Shown piece by piece: positions 13,447-19,638 of a stretch of 19,638 nucleotides of DNA (the first letter of the stretch is position 1; each line of letters begins with the position of its first letter). The translations under genes and the position numbers were made by a program. The stretch lies in contig CAJKFC010000027.1 in NCBI GenBank assembly GCA_905199135.1, forward strand, positions 1-19,638, in the 5' to 3' direction. The stretch comes from an uncultured Eubacteriales bacterium. Its GTDB lineage: Bacteria; Bacillota; Clostridia; Oscillospirales; Butyricicoccaceae. Below the pieces are notes generated by a model. The model ran no database searches. It was not told the DNA's origin and saw only the letters and a list, made by a program, of their open reading frames with translations.

Positions 13447-14124
13447 ATGAAAAAGAAACCGGTTTTTTCGGCGTTTTTCATCGGAATGCTTTTGTCATTC
13501 AGCGTATTCGGCATAAATTATCTGCCGATTTTCGGCAAATTTATCGCCACGGCATATGCCGAAAAGTATGTCATGGCGCAGTACGGCGAAGAACTTAAAT
13601 ACCCGTGCAGGTATGACCTCTATAACGGACATTACACAGGAGAGATGGCGGAGGGCAGCTCGATAGTCTATTCCATAAGGAGCAATACCTTGACAGATTA
13701 CCGTCTTTCGGGCAAAGTGCAACGCCGCGCCGTCAGGGATTATGAGCTATATGAAGGGCTGCCGTCCAATATCCAAAAGTCGGGAAGCCCCCATATCTCG
13801 GTGAGCTTTAAGGCAAACGACTGGGAAAAGAAGTCCTACGGTCTTTATATGGGGGTCCGCAATACCGAGAAAATAACGGCGGAGGAAAGCCCTGAAAGAG
13901 CCGCCGAGACGGCGGCGTACATCATGGAGGACCTCTGGCCCGATTACAACTTCACTTCCGTTCAGTTTATTTATTACGACATAAACGGCGTGTACGAGGT
14001 GAATTGCAGGGACAAAAAGGGTATCATATTGGAAAAAATGCTTGAAAATGTCTCAAAAAAACCTGCCAATATGCAGGGTGAGCTTTATGAGCAGTGGCGC
14101 GAAAGCGTCATGGCGGAGGAATAG
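13447..14124 (+). CDS. Membrane-anchored or secreted protein of unknown function
   Basis: A 225-residue protein with an N-terminal KKK and one hydrophobic segment (about residues 8-27, ending near INYLPIFG). This acts as a signal anchor or uncleaved signal; no lipobox is present. The exposed part begins with an AEKYVMAQYGEELKYPCRYDLYNGHYTGE region and later has SPHISVSFKANDW and AETAAYIMEDLWPDYNF. The pattern of a short helix, then strands, then repeat of helix and strands vaguely recalls YfjL-like extracytoplasmic proteins of Firmicutes, but I would not assign it. It stands alone with its own promoter and terminator. The ATG at 13442 is in another frame and stops after two codons, so 13447 is the start. 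Confidence 0.8.
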   Translation: MKKKPVFSAFFIGMLLSFSVFGINYLPIFGKFIATAYAEKYVMAQYGEELKYPCRYDLYNGHYTGEMAEGSSIVYSIRSNTLTDYRLSGKVQRRAVRDYELYEGLPSNIQKSGSPHISVSFKANDWEKKSYGLYMGVRNTEKITAEESPERAAETAAYIMEDLWPDYNFTSVQFIYYDINGVYEVNCRDKKGIILEKMLENVSKKPANMQGELYEQWRESVMAEE

Positions 14125-14126
14125 CA

Positions 14127-14160
14127 AAATAAAAGGAACGGCATGCCGTTCCTTTTATTG
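14127..14160 (+). terminator. Terminator after the 13447-14124 gene
   Basis: AAAAGGAACGGCA and TGCCGTTCCTTTT form a long palindromic stem followed by ATTG. It separates this gene from the cas operon. Confidence 0.82.
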
Positions 14161-14214
14161 TCCATTATAAGGGACATATTATATCTGAAAACATTGAAAA
14201 AGCATGGACAATAT

Positions 14215-14242
14215 TTGACAGAATTGTAAACTGTGGTAGAAT
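14215..14242 (+). promoter_or_regulatory. Promoter of the type I-C cas operon
   Basis: TTGACA (14215-14220) and TAGAAT (14237-14242) with a 16-base spacer that ends in CTGTGG, giving a TGTG -16 element. It is 36 bases before the cas3 start. Confidence 0.78.
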
Positions 14243-14278
14243 TAAATTAAAAGGTATCACGATGAAGGGAGACGAAAA

Positions 14279-16483
14279 GTGGTCTACTATGCCAGGTCGG
14301 AAAACAGCAGCGGACGCAGGGAAACGGTAAAAGAGCATCTTGAGATGACGGCTCGGCTTTGCCGTCTTTACGGGGCGGAATTCGGCTGCGGCGATATAGG
14401 TGAATGGATGGGTCTCATGCACGACTTCGGAAAATACGGGGAGAGGTTTCAGAAAGTCCTTGAGGGGAAGGCCGCCCATGTGGATCATTCTCTGGCGGGA
14501 GCAGTATTCATGTCACAAAAACTGGGTATGAAAAACAGGGAGAGCAGCAGCCTTTGGCCGGCGGCCGCGGCGGTCAGATGTCATCACGGAAAGCTGAGAT
14601 ATGATTTTTTCGGCGAGATGGAAGCCTGGGCAAAGGGGGAGACCGTTTCTCCCGCAGGCGGCACATATTCACTTTCGGCCCGCGAGGCAAAAGAGGCGGC
14701 GGCTGTGTTTAAAAGTGAGATAACCTTGCCTTTGCCCCCTCCGAAGTGTCCGGATTTTGCCGAGAGGCATGGGGAAAACGGCAGAATACTGCAAAAAATG
14801 CTGTTTACACGGATGCTTTTTTCGGCCCTTACCGACGCCGATTACAGCGCGGCCGCTCAGCATTTTGACAGTGATTATCTGAAAAAGGCGTCTTTGCCCC
14901 CTTTGGACATAAAAGATGCCGCGGAAAAACTGGATAGGTACAGAGCGGCGGCTTCGGCGTCGAGCAGGGCATCTGACAATATAAAACGCATGAGAGACGA
15001 GCTGTTTGAAATGTGCAGAAGGGCGGGAGGACAGAGGAAAAACGGGGTATATACCCTGACTGCGCCCACAGGCACAGGCAAAACGCTGGCGGTTCTGGCT
15101 TTTGCCCTTGAGCAGATGATGAAATTCGGCAAAAAGAGGACGATAGTTGTGCTTCCCTACCTGTCGATAATAGAGCAGAACGCCGCCGTGTACAGGGGGA
15201 TAATTCCGCAGCTTATCGAGGATCACAGCCAGGCGGAGAGGGGAGAAGAGGGCGCAAGGGAGCTTTCCCAAAGGTGGGATTCTCCCTTTATAATTACCAC
15301 ATCGGTTAAATTCTTCGAGAGTTTATTCGCATGCACGGGCCCTGCCTGCCGCAAACTGCACCGTTTTGCCGACAGCGTGATAATATTTGATGAAGCTCAG
15401 AGCCTGCCTGCCGAACTGGCGGGGACAACTCTCAACGCTGTGGAAGAACTGTCCGATACATACGGCTCTACGGTGGTATTTTCCACGGCTACACAGCCGA
15501 AATTCGGGCTTTTGCCCCATGTCTTTTGGCAGCCGGAGGAAATAGTTCAAAACAGAGAAGATCTCTTTAAAAGAGCCGACAGGGTAGACACCTTGTGGCG
15601 GCTGAAAAGCACCTTGACGGCGAGGGAGACGGCAGAGGAGATGGCACAGCACCGAAACTGCTGTGTGATAGTCAATCTGCGCGGTCAGGCTGCCGAAATA
15701 TACCGCGAGCTGAAAAGACTGCGTGGGGAAGATGTGTTTCTGCTGACATCGGACCTCTGCCCCATACACAGAACCGAGGTGCTGAGTAAGGTCAGAGACA
15801 GGCTGGAAAGGGGAGAGGGCTGTCTTTTGGCGGCCACCCAGTGTATAGAGGCGGGAGTGGACATAAGCTTTGATGTGATGTACCGTGCCCTTGCGCCGCT
15901 GGAGAGCATAGTGCAGGCGGCAGGAAGAAGCAACAGGGGCGGCTCGGGCAGCAGGGGAAAGCTGACGGTTTTTGTGCCGGAGGGCAAAAACATATATCCC
16001 GACAGCTTTTACAAGAGGTGCGCCAACGCCGTACTGACCCTCTCGTCTCGGCATGAGATAGATTTAAACAGACCTTCTCATATAGAGGAATATTATGAAA
16101 TACTCTTTAAAAACGGAGGGATAGACGAGAGGAAAAAGCTCAAAGACGCCGTTGAGAAAATGGACTTTGAAAAGGTGGCCGAGGCTTACCGCCTGATAGA
16201 AGACGATCAGCTGTCGGTTCTGGTGCCCTACGGTTCAGACGGGCTGTTTGAACATTTGGCAGAAGAGGGCAGGAAGGGAGTGACGGCATCTTTCGCCGCA
16301 AAGGCCAGCGGTCTTGCGGTGCGCAGCTACATGAGAGAACAGATAGAAAAAAACTGCGAAAAGCTGTATGTAATGTCGGAAGGAACAAAGACAGAAAGCG
16401 GATGGTATGTGCTGAGCAACAGGGCATATTACAGCGAGGACAGAGGACTGGATTTTTCCGAGGAATTTGACGGAATCATATAG
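14279..16483 (+). CDS. cas3: CRISPR-associated helicase/nuclease Cas3 (type I-C)
   Basis: A 734-residue effector recruited by Cascade to unwind and degrade the non-target strand of invading DNA. The N-terminal HD nuclease has H20, the H48-D49 pair in MHDFGKYG, H67/H70 and the CHHGK motif near residue 103. The superfamily 2 helicase follows: Walker A APTGTGKT at 262-269, DEAQ (371-374) as motif II, FSTATQ as motif III, and Q546-A-A-G-R-x-x-R553 as motif VI. All catalytic residues I can check are intact. The start is GTG 14279 with an AAGGGAG site; a nearby ATG (14262) is in another frame. It is first in the operon, 15 bases before cas5c. Confidence 0.94.
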   Translation: MVYYARSENSSGRRETVKEHLEMTARLCRLYGAEFGCGDIGEWMGLMHDFGKYGERFQKVLEGKAAHVDHSLAGAVFMSQKLGMKNRESSSLWPAAAAVRCHHGKLRYDFFGEMEAWAKGETVSPAGGTYSLSAREAKEAAAVFKSEITLPLPPPKCPDFAERHGENGRILQKMLFTRMLFSALTDADYSAAAQHFDSDYLKKASLPPLDIKDAAEKLDRYRAAASASSRASDNIKRMRDELFEMCRRAGGQRKNGVYTLTAPTGTGKTLAVLAFALEQMMKFGKKRTIVVLPYLSIIEQNAAVYRGIIPQLIEDHSQAERGEEGARELSQRWDSPFIITTSVKFFESLFACTGPACRKLHRFADSVIIFDEAQSLPAELAGTTLNAVEELSDTYGSTVVFSTATQPKFGLLPHVFWQPEEIVQNREDLFKRADRVDTLWRLKSTLTARETAEEMAQHRNCCVIVNLRGQAAEIYRELKRLRGEDVFLLTSDLCPIHRTEVLSKVRDRLERGEGCLLAATQCIEAGVDISFDVMYRALAPLESIVQAAGRSNRGGSGSRGKLTVFVPEGKNIYPDSFYKRCANAVLTLSSRHEIDLNRPSHIEEYYEILFKNGGIDERKKLKDAVEKMDFEKVAEAYRLIEDDQLSVLVPYGSDGLFEHLAEEGRKGVTASFAAKASGLAVRSYMREQIEKNCEKLYVMSEGTKTESGWYVLSNRAYYSEDRGLDFSEEFDGII

Positions 16484-16498
16484 AAGGGATGTGAAAAA

Positions 16499-17167
16499 AT
16501 GGAGATCATTGTGGATGTGTGGGGAGATTTCGCATGTTTCAGCCGGCCTGAGTCAAAGGTCGAAAGGCTCACCTATCCTGTGCCGACTCCGTCGGCGATG
16601 AGGGGAGTTCTGAGCGCCATATATTCAAAACCCAATGAGTTTTACTGGCAGATAACAAGAATAGATGTGCTGAGAAAGCCGGAGTACATAAGCTTTAAGC
16701 GCAATGAGGTCAAGGAGAAGATACCCGAAAAACCCTCGGAGCCAGTGAGAGTAGACCTTACGGGAGGGGGAAACAAGGGGCGCACCCAGAGACAGACGGT
16801 GGCGCTGAAAAATGTAAAATACAGAGTTTACGCCCAAATACGCAAGAGGGACGATTTCAAAGGGACGGAAAGACAGCTTTATGAGCAGGCTTTGCGCCGA
16901 ATAAGAAGAGGGCAGTGCTATTATCAGCCTTCTCTGGGGCTGAGGGAGTTTGCCGCCTACTTTGAAGAGGGTACGGGACAAGCCGTTCCCATCGACATGG
17001 ATCTCGATATGGGATATATGCTCTACGATGTGTTCGATCTGCACAAATGGCAGGTGACAAAAAAAGCCGAGCCCTATGTCACGCTTTTCAGAGCCAAATT
17101 GGAGAAAGGCGTTATGATGGTGCCGGATTTTGACAGCCCCGATGTACTGAGGCCGGAGGATATCTAA
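16499..17167 (+). CDS. cas5c: Cas5c (Cas5d), crRNA-processing Cascade subunit
   Basis: A 222-residue RAMP-fold protein. In type I-C systems Cas5 replaces Cas6 as the pre-crRNA endoribonuclease and then stays on the 5' handle of the crRNA. Recognised by the N-terminal VDVWGDFACFSRPESKVERLTYPVPTPSAMRGVLSAIYSKP and by the glycine-rich and basic region NKGRTQRQTVALKNVKYRVYA. The catalytic Tyr-Lys-His set of studied members is not certain from inspection: Tyr42 (in SAIYSKP) is a candidate, but the expected Lys-His pair is not obvious, reading KN in LKNV. Stop TAA directly abuts the cas8c ATG. Confidence 0.93.
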   Translation: MEIIVDVWGDFACFSRPESKVERLTYPVPTPSAMRGVLSAIYSKPNEFYWQITRIDVLRKPEYISFKRNEVKEKIPEKPSEPVRVDLTGGGNKGRTQRQTVALKNVKYRVYAQIRKRDDFKGTERQLYEQALRRIRRGQCYYQPSLGLREFAAYFEEGTGQAVPIDMDLDMGYMLYDVFDLHKWQVTKKAEPYVTLFRAKLEKGVMMVPDFDSPDVLRPEDI

Positions 17168-18919
17168 ATGCTGAAAGAACTTTATGATTACGCCGTCCGA
17201 AATGACCTGGCGGCAGAGCCGGGATTTAAAAAGAAAAGGCTTAAAGCCTATGTGTGCATAAGCATGGCAGGGGAGTTTCTCGGAATAGATCCTCCTTCTC
17301 AAAGCGAGACATACTGCCCCGACATGGGATCGGCGGCGCAGGGACCGACAAAGTGCAATGTGCCTGTCGAAAAAAGGCTGATAACTTTAAGCGAAGAAAA
17401 ACCTCTGAAGCGGGAGTTTTTTCTCACAGCTCTGAAAGACGCCGAAAAAAGCGTACCCCACATGGGAGTGCTGAGAGAAACTCTGGAAAACGCCGAGCGC
17501 GTGAGAGAGATAAATGAGGCTCTGGACGGGGCGAAGATCAAGATGTCCGACATAATAGGATTCAAGGTCGACGGAGTTCCCTTAGAGAGCGTCGCAAAAG
17601 AATGGTGGAGAGAGTTCAGAAAGGCAGATGAGGGAGAAAAAGACATAAAGGGGCTTAAAAGATGCCTGGTGACGGGAGAACTGAGGGTGCCTTTGGAGAC
17701 GGTCGACAAGATTTCCGGTCTCAGGTCTGTCGGCGGACACTCGAGCGGAGACGCCCTGGTGTGCTTCGACAAGGATGCCTTCTGCTCTTACGGGCTGAAA
17801 CAGGCCAAAAATGCCTGCATCGGAGCCGACGCTATGGCGGCGGTAAACGGAGCGCTGACCTGTCTTATAGGCAAAGCTCCCGTTTTGGCAGGGGCAAAAT
17901 GGATACACTGGTATAAGAAGCCCCTTGACGAGGGTCAGGAGGATATTTTCGGGGAAATATTCGGCGAGAGCGCCTTTGATGACGGCGAAGAAACAGAAGA
18001 TACCGAAATATCGGAAAATATAGCCGACGCCCGGGCAGACAGGCTGATAGAGAGCTACCGCACGGGAGAGAGGGTCGACCTCGGTGAGGACAACACCTAT
18101 TATATAATGGCCGTTTCGGGAGCCGGCGGCAGAGTGATGATAAGGGCGTGGCAGCAGGGCAGCTACCGCGAACTGAGGGAAAATATGAATCTGTGGTGGA
18201 GCGACCTGTCGCTTACAGAGCCTTACGGAAAGGGAATGTTGAGGCTGCCGACCTTGGGAAGACTCAATTACAGGCTGCTGAAACCTCAAAAGGGCGGTGA
18301 GAGCGTAAGCGACAGAATGAAAAAAGAACTCTCGGGCATAGAGCCCCAACTTATACTGTCTGTTATAAACGGAGGGCCTCTGCCCGACGGAGCCGCCGCA
18401 AAAGCTCTCCAGTATATAAGGTCGCAAATGATTGGGAGCGATGAGGGCAGCGGAAGAGAGCCCGTGCCCGACGGAGCGGCATGTCAGATTTTAAAGGCGT
18501 GGCTAATGAGAAAATACAGGTTTGAAAAAAGAGGAGGAGAGGAAATGGAGTGCAGCTGCAACAGCGAGAGAAAGGAAACGGCCTATCAGTGCGGCAGAAT
18601 GATGGCGGTATACGCCGCCATACAGGCGAGAGCCATGGGAAATGTGGGAGCCGGCGTGATTCAGAGATATTACACCGCGGCGCTCACCTCTCCGGCAATG
18701 GTTTTCGGCAGGCTGAGCAGCCTTTCACAGCACCATCTGGCAAAGCTGGAAAACAGGGGAGCCGTGATATATTACGAAAATCTCCTGTCGGAGATAGCCT
18801 CAAAAATAGGCAGGAGCATACCCGTTACACTGAGCCTTGCCCAGCAGGCCGAGTTTACCCTCGGATATTATCAGCAGAGAGCCGCCATGTACGGAAAAAA
18901 TAATTCGGAAAACAACTGA
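17168..18919 (+). CDS. cas8c: Cas8c (Csd1), large Cascade subunit
   Basis: The 583-residue large subunit of the type I-C complex, which recognises the PAM and starts DNA opening. Family signatures are CLVTGE and DALVCFDKDAFCSYGLKQ in the middle, and in the C-terminal region AYQCGRMMAVYAAIQ, RYYTAALTSPAMVFGRL and QHHLAKL (around residues 521-527). Length is usual for Csd1. The ATG follows the cas5c stop with no gap; its ribosome binding site (GGAGGA, 17156-17161) lies inside cas5c, so translation is coupled. The last 124 codons can also be translated separately as Cas11c (see that entry). Confidence 0.93.
   Translation: MLKELYDYAVRNDLAAEPGFKKKRLKAYVCISMAGEFLGIDPPSQSETYCPDMGSAAQGPTKCNVPVEKRLITLSEEKPLKREFFLTALKDAEKSVPHMGVLRETLENAERVREINEALDGAKIKMSDIIGFKVDGVPLESVAKEWWREFRKADEGEKDIKGLKRCLVTGELRVPLETVDKISGLRSVGGHSSGDALVCFDKDAFCSYGLKQAKNACIGADAMAAVNGALTCLIGKAPVLAGAKWIHWYKKPLDEGQEDIFGEIFGESAFDDGEETEDTEISENIADARADRLIESYRTGERVDLGEDNTYYIMAVSGAGGRVMIRAWQQGSYRELRENMNLWWSDLSLTEPYGKGMLRLPTLGRLNYRLLKPQKGGESVSDRMKKELSGIEPQLILSVINGGPLPDGAAAKALQYIRSQMIGSDEGSGREPVPDGAACQILKAWLMRKYRFEKRGGEEMECSCNSERKETAYQCGRMMAVYAAIQARAMGNVGAGVIQRYYTAALTSPAMVFGRLSSLSQHHLAKLENRGAVIYYENLLSEIASKIGRSIPVTLSLAQQAEFTLGYYQQRAAMYGKNNSENN
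18545..18919 (+). CDS. cas11c: Cas11c small subunit from an internal start in cas8c
   Basis: An in-frame ATG at 18545 inside cas8c is preceded by AGGAGG (18532-18537) with a 7-base gap, a textbook initiation site stronger than the one for cas8c itself. It would give a 124-residue, largely helical protein starting MECSCNSERKETAYQ. In type I-C systems studied in other bacteria, the small subunit Cas11 is made in just this way from the 3' end of cas8c and coats the crRNA-target filament; its length there is about 120 residues. The location, frame and size all agree. Its production here is an inference from sequence. Confidence 0.75.
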   Translation: MECSCNSERKETAYQCGRMMAVYAAIQARAMGNVGAGVIQRYYTAALTSPAMVFGRLSSLSQHHLAKLENRGAVIYYENLLSEIASKIGRSIPVTLSLAQQAEFTLGYYQQRAAMYGKNNSENN

Positions 18920-18933
18920 CAGGAGGAAAAGTT

Positions 18934-19512
18934 ATGTCTATTAAAAATCGCTATGAGTTCATGTTCTTTGTCCAGTGTATAAACGGCAATCCCAACGGAG
19001 ATCCCGACATGGGAAATTCTCCGAGAATAGACCCGCAGACCATGCAGGGATACATAACCGATGTCTCGGTAAAGCGCCGCATAAGAAATTACATACAGAC
19101 GGCTTTCGGCGGACAGGACGGCATGGAGATAATCATGCAGCAGGGCACCACAATAAATAAATTTATCGCCAAAGCCCATGAGGAGACGGCGGCAGATACG
19201 GAAAACTGCGCCAAAACCACTCAAAAGGTATATGCCGCCAGACAGTGGTGCTGCCGCAATTTCTACGATGTGAGAACCTTCGGAGCGGTACTTTCCACAG
19301 GACCCAACGCAGGACAGGTCAGAGGGCCGGTACAGATAACCTTTGGCCGTTCTCTTGACCCGGTGCTGACTCAGGACATCTCGATAACACGAATGTGCGT
19401 AGCCGACGGCCCGAAACAGGGAGAAACATTTGCCGATTACGCCGAGTGGGAAAGCCTTCAGCCCGAGGACAAGCTGCGCACCATGGGACGCAAGCAGTTC
19501 ATGGCTAATTAA
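18934..19512 (+). CDS. cas7: Cas7 (Csd2) backbone subunit, C-terminally truncated
   Basis: The Cascade backbone protein that polymerises along the crRNA. The N-terminal part is normal: NRYEFMFFVQCINGNPNGDPDMGNSPRIDPQT, then GYITDVSVKRRIRNYIQ, CCRNFYDVRTFGAVLSTGPNAGQVRGPVQ and ITRMCVADGP. The frame ends after GRKQFMAN at a TAA, 192 residues, where the family continues from the MGRK motif with a ...PYGLYRAHGF-type sequence to about 285-295 residues. None of the three frames after 19503 resembles that C-terminus. So cas7 is disrupted close to 19500, or the assembly joins unrelated DNA there. A strong AGGAGG site (18921-18926) precedes the ATG. As it stands the Cascade backbone is probably non-functional. 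Confidence 0.88.
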   Translation: MSIKNRYEFMFFVQCINGNPNGDPDMGNSPRIDPQTMQGYITDVSVKRRIRNYIQTAFGGQDGMEIIMQQGTTINKFIAKAHEETAADTENCAKTTQKVYAARQWCCRNFYDVRTFGAVLSTGPNAGQVRGPVQITFGRSLDPVLTQDISITRMCVADGPKQGETFADYAEWESLQPEDKLRTMGRKQFMAN

Positions 19513-19638
19513 AGGGAACAAAAAGAAAGGAAAAACCAATCCAGACGGTATCAGCGGCAGGCTACAAGAATAAATTGTGATTACACAAGATTGGTGCTAT
19601 AATAAGAGAAAAGTTCCTGCCGGGGCAGCCGCCCCGGT
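19513..19638 (+). other. Non-cas7 sequence to window edge: promoter-like and hairpins, possible mobile-element end
   Basis: This 126-base tail does not continue cas7. It contains a promoter-like pair, TTGTGA (19575-19580) and TATAAT (19598-19603) with a 17-base spacer; a small palindrome TTGTG-ATTA-CACAA (19575-19588); an inverted repeat ACCAATC (19535-19541) / GATTGGT (19589-19595); and a GC-rich hairpin CCGGGGC-AGCC-GCCCCGG ending one base before the edge. These fit the first bases of an inserted element reading rightward, but I recognise no IS or intron family. Confidence 0.4.

Noticed and set aside
19513..19638. Group II intron 5' end or a named IS end after cas7
   Set aside because: No GTGYG start at the junction and no terminal inverted repeat or transposase sequence that I can identify in the available 126 bases.
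14161..19638. CRISPR array near the cas operon
   Set aside because: No regularly spaced direct repeats occur either before cas3 or in the tail after cas7.

Overview
The window looks like a chromosomal piece of an anaerobic, amino-acid-fermenting member of the Clostridia (Firmicutes). The signs are a D-proline reductase operon with an in-frame selenocysteine UGA, AGGAGG ribosome binding sites, sigma-A type promoters with 16-17 base spacers, a Clostridia-style lipoprotein, and a type I-C CRISPR-Cas operon. I cannot name genus or species.

Layout. (1) Bases 2-3881 (+): prd operon, with prdA cut by the left edge, a 65-residue conserved protein, prdB read through a UGA as selenocysteine, prdD, prdE, a small membrane protein and a terminator. 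The genes overlap or abut and are probably translated as a coupled unit. They serve Stickland reduction of D-proline to 5-aminovalerate. (2) 3882-5037: a spacer with a long inverted repeat, then a monocistronic Mrp/NBP35-type Fe-S ATPase with clear promoter and terminator. (3) 5068-6998: a lipoprotein gene (-) divergent from a helix-turn-helix plus helical-repeat (RRNPP/Rgg-like) regulator (+). (4) 7035-10907 (-): six genes forming an unfamiliar accessory array, with four paralogues of a ~185-residue three-helix membrane protein and two paralogues of a secreted, C-terminally anchored TPM-like protein. Three promoters in the array carry the same 9-base element in the same register. (5) 11041-13096 (+): the trans-translation locus, with smpB overlapping an aldo/keto reductase-ferredoxin fusion, then tmRNA (ssrA), tRNA-Ala(CGC) and a strong terminator. 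(6) 13101-14160: a small CxxC protein or remnant (-) and an unrecognised membrane-anchored protein (+). (7) 14215-19512 (+): type I-C operon cas3-cas5c-cas8c-(internal cas11c)-cas7. The cas7 frame stops right after the conserved MGRK motif, about 90-100 residues early, and is followed by 126 bases unrelated to cas7. No cas4/cas1/cas2 and no CRISPR array lie in the window.

Most noteworthy: the membrane-protein array with its shared promoter element, the well-formed internal cas11c start, and the broken cas7 at the right edge.
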